Of a DNA stretch of 13,202 nucleotides, positions 1 to 6,307 are shown in pieces. This stretch comes from CBDUQN01 sp965369375 (GTDB taxonomy: Bacteria > Krumholzibacteriota > Krumholzibacteriia > Krumholzibacteriales > Krumholzibacteriaceae), in contig CBDUQN010000086.1 of NCBI GenBank assembly GCA_965369375.1, positions 1-13,202 of the forward strand. Reading direction: 5' to 3'. The position numbers and the translations under genes were made by a program. Numbering within the stretch: the first letter of the stretch is position 1; the number at the start of each line of letters is the position of its first letter. The notes under the pieces are model-generated. The model ran no database searches and was not told the DNA's origin. It was given only the letters and a program-made list of their open reading frames with translations.

Positions 1-74
1 GCTACTTGATGACCATAAACAGTTTTATTGCATCAACGCTACTTGATGACCATAAACAGTTTTATTGCATCAAC
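1..74. repeat. Two perfect tandem copies of a 37-base hairpin-forming unit
   Basis: Bases 1-37 and 38-74 are identical and abut with no spacer. Each unit holds nested inverted repeats: TTGATG (6-11) pairs with CATCAA (31-36), and inside it ATAAA (15-19) pairs with TTTAT (24-28) around CAGT. The array begins one base downstream of the pal stop codon (minus strand) and runs off the window edge, so its full copy number is unknown. On the minus strand the end of each unit reads like the end of pal (Met-Val-Ile-Lys-stop against Met-Val-Val-Lys-stop in pal). It could be a terminator-like or REP-like array, or an assembly artefact at a sequence end. Confidence 0.85.
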
Positions 75-75
75 G

Positions 76-585
76 CTATTTCACGACCATATGGGCACGG
101 CGGTTTTTCGCCCATGCACTTTCGCTGCTGCCGTGGGCAAACGGGCTTTCCTCACCGTAGCTGACCATCGACAGGCGATACTTCTCAACGCCGTATGTGA
201 TGTAAAAATCCATAACGGCTTTCGCGCGCTTCTCTCCGAGCGCAATGTTGTATTCGCTCGTCCCTCTTTCGTCACAGTGACCTTCGACGAGAAGCTTTGC
301 TTCGGAATTGGAAAGCAGAGCCTCGGCGTTGGCAGCCAGCACTTTCTTGTACTCATCCTTGATGTTGAACTTGTCGAAATCAAAGAAAACGTCCTCGAGA
401 ACGACCGGTTCCGCTTCCTCGACCTCGATCGGTTCTTCCGGCTCTTCGATTGGAGGCGGAGGTGGAGGTGGTTCCACTATTGGCTTATCGATATCCTCCT
501 CCACCGGAACGGTTTCTTTTTTCGCGCACGCGGTCAATGCGAGAGCGAGTACAAGTACCAGAACGAGCCATTTGTAACGCGCCAT
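76..585 (-). CDS. pal: Pal, peptidoglycan-associated outer-membrane lipoprotein
   Basis: The protein has 169 residues. Residues 1-19 form a lipoprotein signal peptide with the lipobox LTAC, so Cys20 would be lipidated. A Pro/Glu-rich linker (about 23-62, with seven consecutive Pro) leads to an OmpA-like peptidoglycan-binding domain (about 65-169). The domain shows FFDFDKFNI (67-75), EGHCDERGT (101-109) and the family signature D-x10-LG-x2-RA-x2-V; Asp105 and Arg120 are the expected ligands for diaminopimelate in the cell wall. Pal anchors the outer membrane to peptidoglycan and binds TolB. AAGGAGGT lies 5 bases before the ATG, which settles the start. It is the last gene of the tol cluster in the usual order, but 317 bases behind tolB, so it may have its own promoter as in other bacteria. 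Length is normal for the family. Confidence 0.96.
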   Translation of the reverse strand: MARYKWLVLVLVLALALTACAKKETVPVEEDIDKPIVEPPPPPPPIEEPEEPIEVEEAEPVVLEDVFFDFDKFNIKDEYKKVLAANAEALLSNSEAKLLVEGHCDERGTSEYNIALGEKRAKAVMDFYITYGVEKYRLSMVSYGEESPFAHGSSESAWAKNRRAHMVVK

Positions 586-601
586 TCAAGACCTCCTTAC
601 C

Positions 602-616
602 CGGTTTGCCAAACCG
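602..616. promoter_or_regulatory. Perfect 15-base palindrome next to the pal ribosome binding site
   Basis: CGGTTTGCCAAACCG is a perfect 7-base inverted repeat around a single central C. It lies 17 bases upstream of the pal start codon and four bases from the Shine-Dalgarno sequence. It could be an operator for a dimeric regulator or, with a loop reshuffled to three bases (GCC), a short mRNA hairpin near the ribosome binding site. Function is inferred from position and symmetry only. Confidence 0.45.
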
Positions 617-709
617 ATTCCAAGACAACTCCTTACAAACTCTCGTACAAACCTTCGACGGGCGCCCACCGGCCGATGCTACAACAACCTTACCGGGATA
701 TTCTATCTT

Positions 710-783
710 CCCATCGAATTACACACCTTGGACCCCATGCATCCCTCCCATCGAATTACACCTTTTGGGTCCCATGCATCGCA
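710..783. repeat. Two imperfect 37-base direct repeats upstream of pal
   Basis: Bases 710-746 and 747-783 align without gaps at 30 of 37 positions. The first 14 bases (CCCATCGAATTACA) and the block CCCATGCATC are identical in both copies; the middle differs. The period equals that of the unrelated array behind pal. No third copy is evident before or after. Possible binding-site duplication or simple tandem duplication that has since diverged. Confidence 0.75.
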
Positions 784-902
784 TTCGGCCCAAGGTCGAG
801 AACATCATAACGAGAAGCCGAAAAAATGGGAATATTTATTTTTATATTTTATTTCGGGCGCCTCACATTCTATTTCCGGCTTCCCACACGACCATATCTG
901 CA

Positions 903-2165
903 TTAAAATCCGCCGCCCGACTGAATGGGAAGCGGAGACCAGGAGGCTGATTCCCCCTGAACGAGGCGCCGTTTTTTTCCCGTATCGACATCCACAATAA
1001 CGATCCACGGTTTGCCGCCATACCGCACGGTGACAGCCAGGTGCCGCCCATTGGGCGCCCAGAAGGGATCCTCGTAACTGAGGTAATCGTCGAAGAGGTT
1101 TTCCTCCGCCATCCCGTCCGGTGATATGATCATGAGCCGGTAGAGCCAGCTGTCCCGCGATGAATAGGCGATCATATCGCCGTTAGGCGACCAGGCGGGC
1201 GATGTGTTGTACGATCCGTTCCTCGTCAGTCGCCTCGCATTGCCTCCGAACTGGTCCATCACATAGATCTGCGGACTCCCGGAACGATCCGAGACAAACG
1301 CGACCTCTCTCCCGTTCGGCGCCCACGTGGGCGAGCAATCGATGGCGCGGTTTCGCGTCAGCCGCCGGATTATCTTGCCTGTCGAATTGATCAGGTACAC
1401 TTCGCTGTTGGCATTTATGCTGAGGGTCATCGCGATCTCGTCCCGCTGGCCGAAATAGTCTCCCGGCACATTCATACCTTTCCGGTACGAGATGAGCTTG
1501 CGCTTTCCGCTGTTGAGGTCGACAAGGTAGCAATCAGGATTATCGCGACGGTACGATGTATAGCAGAATCGCTTCTCATCGAGCCAAAGGGGCGACACGA
1601 TGAGCTCGCTTTTCGTAAGGCGCCTCTCACCGAATCCATCGTAATCGATCATGTAGAGATTCTTGATATCACTCTCTCTCCTGCAGAAGAGAAGCCGCGT
1701 TGTGGCTATCCCCTTTTCGCCGACGAGAAAGAAAACAATCTCGTCACAGATATGGTGCGCCACCTTTCGCCGCGCTGTTTTTGCGAAGGTGTACAGCTTG
1801 CTGAAAATGATTTCCCTGCTTGCGTAATCGAGAAGTCTCGTTTCGAGGCGATACCGTTCCCCCTCGACCCGGAGCGTACCTTCGATGATGGCTGATGCGG
1901 TCTTGCCCTCGGCAAGCGTATCTGAGCCTTCCACAAACGAGAGCGGATCGAATATTCCACTGAAACGCAGGTCTTTTCGCAAAACATTAGTGATATAAAA
2001 GGCGTCGTCTATCGAGTACCGGGATTCCGACTCGAATTCCTTGACGACGACCGGTATCTCGCCGCGACCCGAAGTTTCGGTTCTCAGGTAGACGTCCGTT
2101 TGCGATGACGCGCCCGTCAGCGGCGCCGTTGCTATCAAGAGGAGCAATACAACACATCGAATCAT
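903..2165 (-). CDS. tolB: TolB, periplasmic beta-propeller of the Tol-Pal system
   Basis: The protein has 420 residues from the chosen start. Residues 1-20 form a Sec signal peptide (hydrophobic VVLLLLIATAPLTG), followed by an N-terminal TolB domain (about 22-150) that in the family binds TolA, and a C-terminal beta-propeller (about 160-415). The propeller is marked by repeated PD40-type blades such as SPTWAPNGREVAFVSD, SPAWSPNGDMIAYSSRD and DPFWAPNGRHLAV. TolB shuttles between Pal and TolA in the periplasm. The ATG at 2165 is preferred over the in-frame TTG at 2171, because GAGGG (2177-2173) sits 7 bases before the ATG but only one base before the TTG. The gene begins 2 bases after the tolA-like stop, so translation is probably coupled. 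Length is close to the usual 410-430 residues. Confidence 0.95.
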   Translation of the reverse strand: MIRCVVLLLLIATAPLTGASSQTDVYLRTETSGRGEIPVVVKEFESESRYSIDDAFYITNVLRKDLRFSGIFDPLSFVEGSDTLAEGKTASAIIEGTLRVEGERYRLETRLLDYASREIIFSKLYTFAKTARRKVAHHICDEIVFFLVGEKGIATTRLLFCRRESDIKNLYMIDYDGFGERRLTKSELIVSPLWLDEKRFCYTSYRRDNPDCYLVDLNSGKRKLISYRKGMNVPGDYFGQRDEIAMTLSINANSEVYLINSTGKIIRRLTRNRAIDCSPTWAPNGREVAFVSDRSGSPQIYVMDQFGGNARRLTRNGSYNTSPAWSPNGDMIAYSSRDSWLYRLMIISPDGMAEENLFDDYLSYEDPFWAPNGRHLAVTVRYGGKPWIVIVDVDTGKKRRLVQGESASWSPLPIQSGGGF

Positions 2166-2167
2166 TC

Positions 2168-2791
2168 TCAATCCCTCTGTAAAAACGTGAAATGAATTCC
2201 CAGATAACTCTCGGTGAACGCCCGTGGCAGCGGCGGAAAGGGAGAAGCGCTTCGGACCGCCCTGAGCGCCGTTCGATCGAAGTATGAATTACCCGAGCTC
2301 GTCTCGAGCCGAAAGTCATCGACGCTTCCGTTTCTCTTCAAACGAAAATAGACGACACACGAAAGCCCTTCACTCCCTGCCGACGTGGCCGCAAACCAGT
2401 TTTGCGAAACTTTTCTTTCTATCGCCTCGAGGTAATACGAGAAGGGAAAACGAGGCGCATCGATTTCGAGGGAGGTTCGATCAGGCGCTTCATCGGCCAC
2501 GGATACATCGAGGGGCTGATCCTCCTGCTTTGTTTTTTCCGGTTCCGGCTCTTTTTCAGTCTCTTTCTTTTTAGGCTTTGCCGGTTCCGGCTTCTTCGGC
2601 TTCGGCTTCTCCACCTCGGCCTTCGCCTCGGCCTTTGGCTGTGGCGGTCTCGATTTGATGATCGGCTGGAGGATCTTGACCGTATAGATTTTCTGCGGCA
2701 GGCGCATCTCGGGCACGATCCGGAATAAGTACAGGAGCGCTCCGAGAATCAGCACATGAATAATAACCGATATGACAAGGGAAAATCTCAT
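2168..2791 (-). CDS. tolA: TolA/TonB-like energy-transducing periplasmic bridge protein
   Basis: The protein has 207 residues: one N-terminal membrane anchor (about 5-24, with a His at residue 12, resembling the SxxxH pattern of TonB/TolA anchors), then a Pro/Lys/Glu-rich extended region (about 45-95), then a TonB/TolA C-terminal domain (about 115-205). It would link the TolQ-TolR motor in the inner membrane to TolB-Pal. Its position between tolR and tolB makes TolA the likely role, although the sequence family is the generic TonB C-terminal one and it is much shorter than E. coli TolA (about 420 residues). It starts 19 bases after the tolR stop. The start is unusual: GGGAGG ends only one base before the ATG, an in-frame stop lies three codons upstream, and no better start is visible. 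Confidence 0.85.
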   Translation of the reverse strand: MRFSLVISVIIHVLILGALLYLFRIVPEMRLPQKIYTVKILQPIIKSRPPQPKAEAKAEVEKPKPKKPEPAKPKKKETEKEPEPEKTKQEDQPLDVSVADEAPDRTSLEIDAPRFPFSYYLEAIERKVSQNWFAATSAGSEGLSCVVYFRLKRNGSVDDFRLETSSGNSYFDRTALRAVRSASPFPPLPRAFTESYLGIHFTFLQRD

Positions 2792-2810
2792 ACCTCCCTA
2801 CCCAGCCCGT

Positions 2811-3209
2811 TCAATTCTTGTCTTCCTGCTCGGCGATCAGTCCGAGATCCTCGATACCGAGCAACTTTACCCTGGCAATAACACGCATGATATACCCGTA
2901 TCGGGTATCCTTGTCGGCACGCAAGAAAACCCGGGGTGCGGTGGCCTCGAGCGCCTTTCGCAACTCAGCGGTAAAGCTCTTCCACGGGACGAGTCTGTTA
3001 TCTATGTATATCTCACCTTCTTCGTTTATCGAAATGGTGACACCTTCCTTTTCCTCGATCACCTTGGCCTCGGCCTTCGGCAAGTTGATCTTCACTCCCG
3101 ACTGGAGAAAAGGAGCCGTCAGCATGAAAACGATGAGAAGCACCATCATAACATCGACGAGATTAGTAATATTGATTTCAGCCAGCGACGTGTATCGTCC
3201 TCGTTTCAT
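2811..3209 (-). CDS. tolR: TolR/ExbD family proton-channel subunit
   Basis: The protein has 132 residues: a short cytoplasmic N-terminus, one transmembrane helix (about 16-35) and a periplasmic domain. The helix carries Asp19 in NLVDVMMVLLIVFM, the residue equivalent to the essential proton-conducting Asp of TolR and ExbD. Together with TolQ it forms the proton-motive-force-driven stator of the Tol-Pal system. The ATG at 3209 is chosen over a GTG at 3224, because AGGAGGT (3221-3215) is five bases upstream of the ATG and would lie inside the gene with the GTG start. It begins 11 bases after the tolQ stop. Confidence 0.93.
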   Translation of the reverse strand: MKRGRYTSLAEINITNLVDVMMVLLIVFMLTAPFLQSGVKINLPKAEAKVIEEKEGVTISINEEGEIYIDNRLVPWKSFTAELRKALEATAPRVFLRADKDTRYGYIMRVIARVKLLGIEDLGLIAEQEDKN

Positions 3210-3220
3210 CCGACACCTCC

Positions 3221-3958
3221 TCACCTGTTGAGATTGGTTACGATATCCTCACCCGGCGCGGGTATTTCCGGTTTCTTGCCGAGCTCCACGTACCGCTTCT
3301 CGAGCAGACGGCTCCTGAACCGGGCGGTAAAGGCCAGGAGACCATCCTCGCGCCTCCGTATGACACGTATAATATAGTTGTACCCGACAACAGCGGGAAT
3401 CGCCGCCCCGAGGCCGAATATCGTTGTTATCAGGGCCTCGGCGATGCCGGGTCCGACGACATAGAGATTCGCAGATCCTCGAACCCCCATGCTGAGGAAT
3501 GAACTCATGATCCCCCACACGGTACCGAGAAGACCGAGAAAAGGCGAAATGGTGGCCGTGGTGGCCAGAAATATCAGATAAGACTCCCACTCCGAAACGG
3601 TTGCGGTTACCCTTGATTCGAGGTAATTATCGAGATAGGAAAAACTCTCGAGCTCACCCTTCTTCATTTCGTCATTGACCGACGAGACTATCTGTCCCTC
3701 CGGGCTCAACGGCTGCTTTTCGGCGACCGCCGCCAGCTCATCGAGTGATGAATTAGTGCTAAAAGATTCGAGAAACCGCTTGCTCTGTCTCGTGCAGGAC
3801 TTGAAGAACCTGAACTTCTCCACCATGATGGTCCAGGATACGACAGAGAGAATGAGCAGAATAATAAGGATCGATTTCGCCAAAGCCCCGGCATCGGTGA
3901 TTAATTCGGTAAAACTTTCAGCCACTTGAAGAAAAATCGGTATCGCGTGGAACCCCAT
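3221..3958 (-). CDS. tolQ: TolQ/ExbB family motor subunit
   Basis: The protein has 245 residues with three transmembrane helices (about 26-46, 127-153, 170-197) and a cytoplasmic loop between the first and second, the MotA/TolQ/ExbB topology. The family signatures are clear: PFLGLLGTVWGIMSSF (139-154) and GPGIAEALITTIFGLGAAIPA (169-189), including the conserved channel-lining Thr residues. It forms the pentameric inner-membrane ring around TolR and uses proton flow to energise TolA. AGGAGGT lies five bases before the ATG. It is the first gene of the tolQ-tolR-tolA-tolB-pal series. The genomic order is what identifies it as TolQ rather than ExbB. Confidence 0.94.
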   Translation of the reverse strand: MGFHAIPIFLQVAESFTELITDAGALAKSILIILLILSVVSWTIMVEKFRFFKSCTRQSKRFLESFSTNSSLDELAAVAEKQPLSPEGQIVSSVNDEMKKGELESFSYLDNYLESRVTATVSEWESYLIFLATTATISPFLGLLGTVWGIMSSFLSMGVRGSANLYVVGPGIAEALITTIFGLGAAIPAVVGYNYIIRVIRRREDGLLAFTARFRSRLLEKRYVELGKKPEIPAPGEDIVTNLNR

Positions 3959-3988
3959 ATTCCACCTCCTTTGTTTATATCACCGGGC

Positions 3989-4017
3989 ACCTTATCATTG
4001 TACTCATTAGTGGTCAA
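3989..4017 (-). promoter_or_regulatory. Candidate promoter of the tol operon
   Basis: On the minus strand TTGACC (4017-4012) and TAAGGT (3994-3989) are spaced by 17 bases and lie about 30 bases upstream of the tolQ start codon. The -35 match is good and the -10 match is poor (3 of 6). A 6-base inverted repeat (4020-4036) lies immediately upstream and could be a regulator site. TATAAT also occurs on this strand at 4105-4100 but has no -35 partner. Confidence 0.35.
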
Positions 4018-4163
4018 GTTAGTTTCAGTTAAACTACAGGTCCATTGGTCCGAATCGCGAATAAACCGGAACCGTTATTGGTTTAAAACGTAATATATCA
4101 TTATAGAATAAAACGAGTTACACCAGTGTGTCGTTCTCGCTTCCCTGGCAAGGTATAGAATAT

Positions 4164-4195
4164 GCACAAAACCTTGGGTGAGAGGAGGCTTGTGC
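4164..4195 (+). promoter_or_regulatory. Hairpin that would mask a Shine-Dalgarno sequence
   Basis: GCACAA (4164-4169) can pair with TTGTGC (4190-4195), and inside it CCTT (4172-4175) with GAGG (4185-4188). The GAGGAGG at 4182-4188 is the ribosome binding site of the possible small ORF starting at 4197, so the hairpin would block its translation. It only forms if transcription begins upstream of 4164. Confidence 0.35.
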
Positions 4196-4196
4196 C

Positions 4197-4331
4197 GTGA
4201 AGAATATGAACGCAGTAAGGCTTGTTAAAATCGCTGAAATCGATTATAATATATATTGGTTGCATGTGCATAACATATGCACTGGAGCCGCCGAATTGGT
4301 AATTCCCAAACCCTCCCCTGAGAAGGAGTGA
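4197..4331 (+). CDS. Possible 44-residue small ORF or leader peptide
   Basis: A GTG start follows a strong GAGGAGG (4182-4188) by 8 bases. The reading frame runs 44 codons (MKNMNAVRLVKIAEIDYN at the start, PKPSPEKE at the end) and stops with TGA at 4329-4331, inside the ribosome binding region and six bases before the ATG of the DUF4384 gene. That layout would suit translational coupling. I recognise no domain, signal peptide or membrane segment. Against it: the best promoter for the downstream gene (4222-4250) lies within this frame, so the ORF is translated only if an upstream promoter such as 4078-4107 is used. It may be a chance frame. Confidence 0.25.
   Translation: MKNMNAVRLVKIAEIDYNIYWLHVHNICTGAAELVIPKPSPEKE
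4222..4250 (+). promoter_or_regulatory. Strong sigma70-type promoter of the DUF4384 gene
   Basis: TTGTTA (4222-4227) and a perfect TATAAT (4245-4250) are separated by exactly 17 bases. A start site near 4257 would give a leader of about 80 bases that contains the dyad at 4266-4282. Confidence 0.6.
4266..4282. promoter_or_regulatory. Perfect 7-base dyad just downstream of the TATAAT box
   Basis: GTGCATA (4266-4272) and TATGCAC (4276-4282) are perfect inverted repeats around ACA. The centre lies about 17 bases past the predicted transcription start, where a bound repressor would block initiation or early elongation. It may instead form a hairpin at the 5' end of the mRNA. Confidence 0.45.
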
Positions 4332-4336
4332 GTGTC

Positions 4337-6271
4337 ATGAAACGCAAAGCAATGCTCTTCCTTCTTTCCGCCCTTCTGATTCCCCTGCTCGCAGTCCCCG
4401 TATATCCGGTGGAGCTGAAACAGAGCTTCTCTGATCCGGGATACGCTTACGGGAACCTCGATGTCTCGGTGCGCCTGACGGGCGGTAAAGGAGCTGTATT
4501 AAAGGCCGGACGAGACATACGGATGACGTTCCAGGTAAACAAGGATGCCTACGTTATCATTTACAATATTGATAGCGAAGGATTCGTGAACCTGCTCTTC
4601 CCCATGGACGGAAAACCCAAGATGGTCGAAGGGCAAAAGGTTTATTTTCTCCCCGAGGAGGGGAGTGGCATTCACTGGGAGGCCGGCAATACAACAGGGA
4701 TAGAGTATATACACGTATTAGCAATCGATGACCGCACACTTATCAGGGACGATGAACTCCTCTTCCTCAAGCAGAACGCGCTGCTCGAGCAGGACAGAAG
4801 GATTCGCATTGAAGTGGAGCCGTTCACCGCCTTTAACATGATCGACGAGATGATCGTCATCGATGCGAAGGAAAATCCACCGGCGACCGATCACACATAC
4901 TTCTACATCAATCGTGAGGTCGACTATCCACGGTTCCTCTGCTCGAAGTGTCACGGCACCGACAAGTTCTCGGATCCGTACGAGATGGAGTGCCCCGAAG
5001 TCGTTATCGAGGAGGTGGAGTATGATGGGAAGGTCGGCTATCCGTATCCGGAGCTCTATACCGTACGGCACGTCGATGAGATCGAGGATGATTATTATAT
5101 CGCCACCGATTATGGAGAGATAACCGCCGAAGAGTGGGGCTATGACGATTACTCATACGACGATACCGGCAATACAAAATTATACCTGACGGTCAACTAC
5201 AGAGATGCATATCCATACTACAACGGCTACTGGCCAAACTACAGCTTCTACGCGGGGTACAGTTGGCCGTTCTGGTGGGATTCCTGGTGGTGGGGCTGGG
5301 GCTGGGGCTCGACGTGGGGGTGCAACTACCCGTCCTACTACTGCCACTACTACCCGTTCTACTCGTGGTACTACCCCAACTACTGCTACTGGGACTACTG
5401 CTACCGAGGCGGTTACGGGGGATACTACTCGAACTACTGCTACTATGATTGCGTGCCCGCGTACTACCCGCGCCGCGGTATTACGAAGCGGAGCTTGAGT
5501 TACGCATCGACGACGCGGAACGTCCGGCAGCGGGACACGATCCGGGACAGCCGCCTGATGAGGACGAGAAACGAGAAGGCGAGAAACCGGTACTACGACA
5601 CGATGAAGGCGCGGAATGTCTCCCGCGGCACCACCGGCAGCAGCGCATTTCGCTACAACGGCCGGGTACGGAGCAGGGATGATGTAACAAGGAGAATGGT
5701 GCACGGCTATGACAAGGCCAGGCGCAACCTGCGCGAAACGCGTGAGGCGTACAAGACCCGCGGAACATCGAGAAAGAGGTACCAGAGAGATGCACCGAGC
5801 AAAAGCCGCAACAACCGCGACAAGCTCTACAGCGGAGAGAGAAGCGCGAGAAGGTACAGCGAATCCGCCCGCGGCAAGAGCGATGCGAAAAAGACGGACG
5901 ACCGAAAGGCGTACCGCGGAACGAGACACAAGAGCGATAAAAACGCCCGGTCGAAATCCAACCGGGAAAGCAGATCGAGCAAAAGCACTTCCGCGAGAAA
6001 AAAATCGAGCAGCAAGAGCTCTCCGTCCCGCAAATCGAGCTCCGGAAGCAGAACGAGGAGCAAATCGAGTTCGAGGAGCAAGTCGAAGGCCACATCGACG
6101 AAATCCTCGAGCTCATCGCGGCGGACCATAAGTAGTGGCAGATCCTCGGCTAGATCGTACTCGCCAGCCTCCCGCTCGGGAGGCGCAAGAAGCAGCGGCG
6201 GCGGCAGCCGAGGTGGCGGCGGCCGCTCGGGCGGAAGTTCGCGCGGCGGCGGAGGCGGAAGGAGAAGGTAG
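4337..6271 (+). CDS. Exported DUF4384-like protein with CxxCH motif, aromatic-rich region and RS/RGG-like tail
   Basis: The protein has 644 residues. Residues 1-24 look like a Sec signal peptide. Residues about 36-162 resemble DUF4384 (VNKDAYVIIYNIDSEGFVNLLFP), a domain found in secreted and envelope proteins whose function is not established. A CSKCHG motif (202-207) with Cys219 could bind one c-type haem or a metal. An acidic Tyr-rich stretch (220-285) precedes an extraordinary region (288-378) in which 43 of 91 residues are Tyr, Trp or Phe, with eight Cys nearby. The rest (380-644) is very basic: Arg/Lys/Ser-rich, with RS-like repeats (540-600), ending in Gly-Arg (GGGSRGGGGRSGGSSRGGGG). 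AGAAGGAG stands 8 bases before the ATG at 4337; an in-frame GTG at 4328 overlaps it and is less likely. I infer a cell-surface or periplasmic structural role, perhaps binding polyanions, but the function is unknown. Confidence 0.85.
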   Translation: MKRKAMLFLLSALLIPLLAVPVYPVELKQSFSDPGYAYGNLDVSVRLTGGKGAVLKAGRDIRMTFQVNKDAYVIIYNIDSEGFVNLLFPMDGKPKMVEGQKVYFLPEEGSGIHWEAGNTTGIEYIHVLAIDDRTLIRDDELLFLKQNALLEQDRRIRIEVEPFTAFNMIDEMIVIDAKENPPATDHTYFYINREVDYPRFLCSKCHGTDKFSDPYEMECPEVVIEEVEYDGKVGYPYPELYTVRHVDEIEDDYYIATDYGEITAEEWGYDDYSYDDTGNTKLYLTVNYRDAYPYYNGYWPNYSFYAGYSWPFWWDSWWWGWGWGSTWGCNYPSYYCHYYPFYSWYYPNYCYWDYCYRGGYGGYYSNYCYYDCVPAYYPRRGITKRSLSYASTTRNVRQRDTIRDSRLMRTRNEKARNRYYDTMKARNVSRGTTGSSAFRYNGRVRSRDDVTRRMVHGYDKARRNLRETREAYKTRGTSRKRYQRDAPSKSRNNRDKLYSGERSARRYSESARGKSDAKKTDDRKAYRGTRHKSDKNARSKSNRESRSSKSTSARKKSSSKSSPSRKSSSGSRTRSKSSSRSKSKATSTKSSSSSRRTISSGRSSARSYSPASRSGGARSSGGGSRGGGGRSGGSSRGGGGGRRR

Positions 6272-6307
6272 AAGCGCTCTTTGCTCCTAAACAGTATTCA
6301 AATGGTG

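Larger units (their letters stand above)
586..902. other. Intergenic region between tolB and pal
   Basis: No convincing gene is seen in these 317 bases on either strand. On the minus strand (the direction of tolB and pal) they hold, in order: an AT-rich stretch (831-854) flanked by a distant 7-base inverted repeat (GAAGCCG 814-820 with CGGCTTC 877-883), a pair of 37-base imperfect direct repeats (710-783), a palindrome (602-616) and the pal ribosome binding site (591-598). I found no -35/-10 pair with good spacing for pal and no clear hairpin plus T-tract terminator for tolB. Confidence 0.6.
3959..4336. other. Divergent control region between tolQ and the DUF4384 gene
   Basis: This 378-base AT-rich stretch separates two genes transcribed away from each other. 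It holds a candidate tolQ promoter (3989-4017), a 6-base inverted repeat TAGTTT/AAACTA (4020-4036), a second inverted repeat TAAACC (4062-4067)/GGTTTA (4080-4085), a weaker plus-strand promoter TTGGTT-18-TATAGA (4078-4107), a hairpin masking a Shine-Dalgarno sequence (4164-4195), a possible small ORF (4197-4331), a strong plus-strand promoter (4222-4250) and a perfect dyad (4266-4282). Confidence 0.6.

Noticed and set aside
1..74. CRISPR array, suggested by 37-base repeats with internal dyads at the window edge
   Set aside because: The two copies abut with no spacer and no cas gene is present.
28..810. 260-codon plus-strand open frame across pal
   Set aside because: It is antisense to a clear pal gene, has no ribosome binding site and starts inside the tandem repeat.
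85..900. Shared 11-mer CACGACCATAT at the end of pal and just behind tolB
   Set aside because: Eleven bases once in about 1 kb is within chance, and the flanking bases do not align.
2772..3377. Plus-strand open frames opposite tolR and tolQ
   Set aside because: They are antisense shadows of well-supported genes, with no family resemblance.
5180..6129. Long open frames on the minus strand and other plus frames inside the DUF4384 gene
   Set aside because: They are low-complexity shadows of the Tyr/Trp/Arg/Ser/Gly codons, lack ribosome binding sites and resemble no family.
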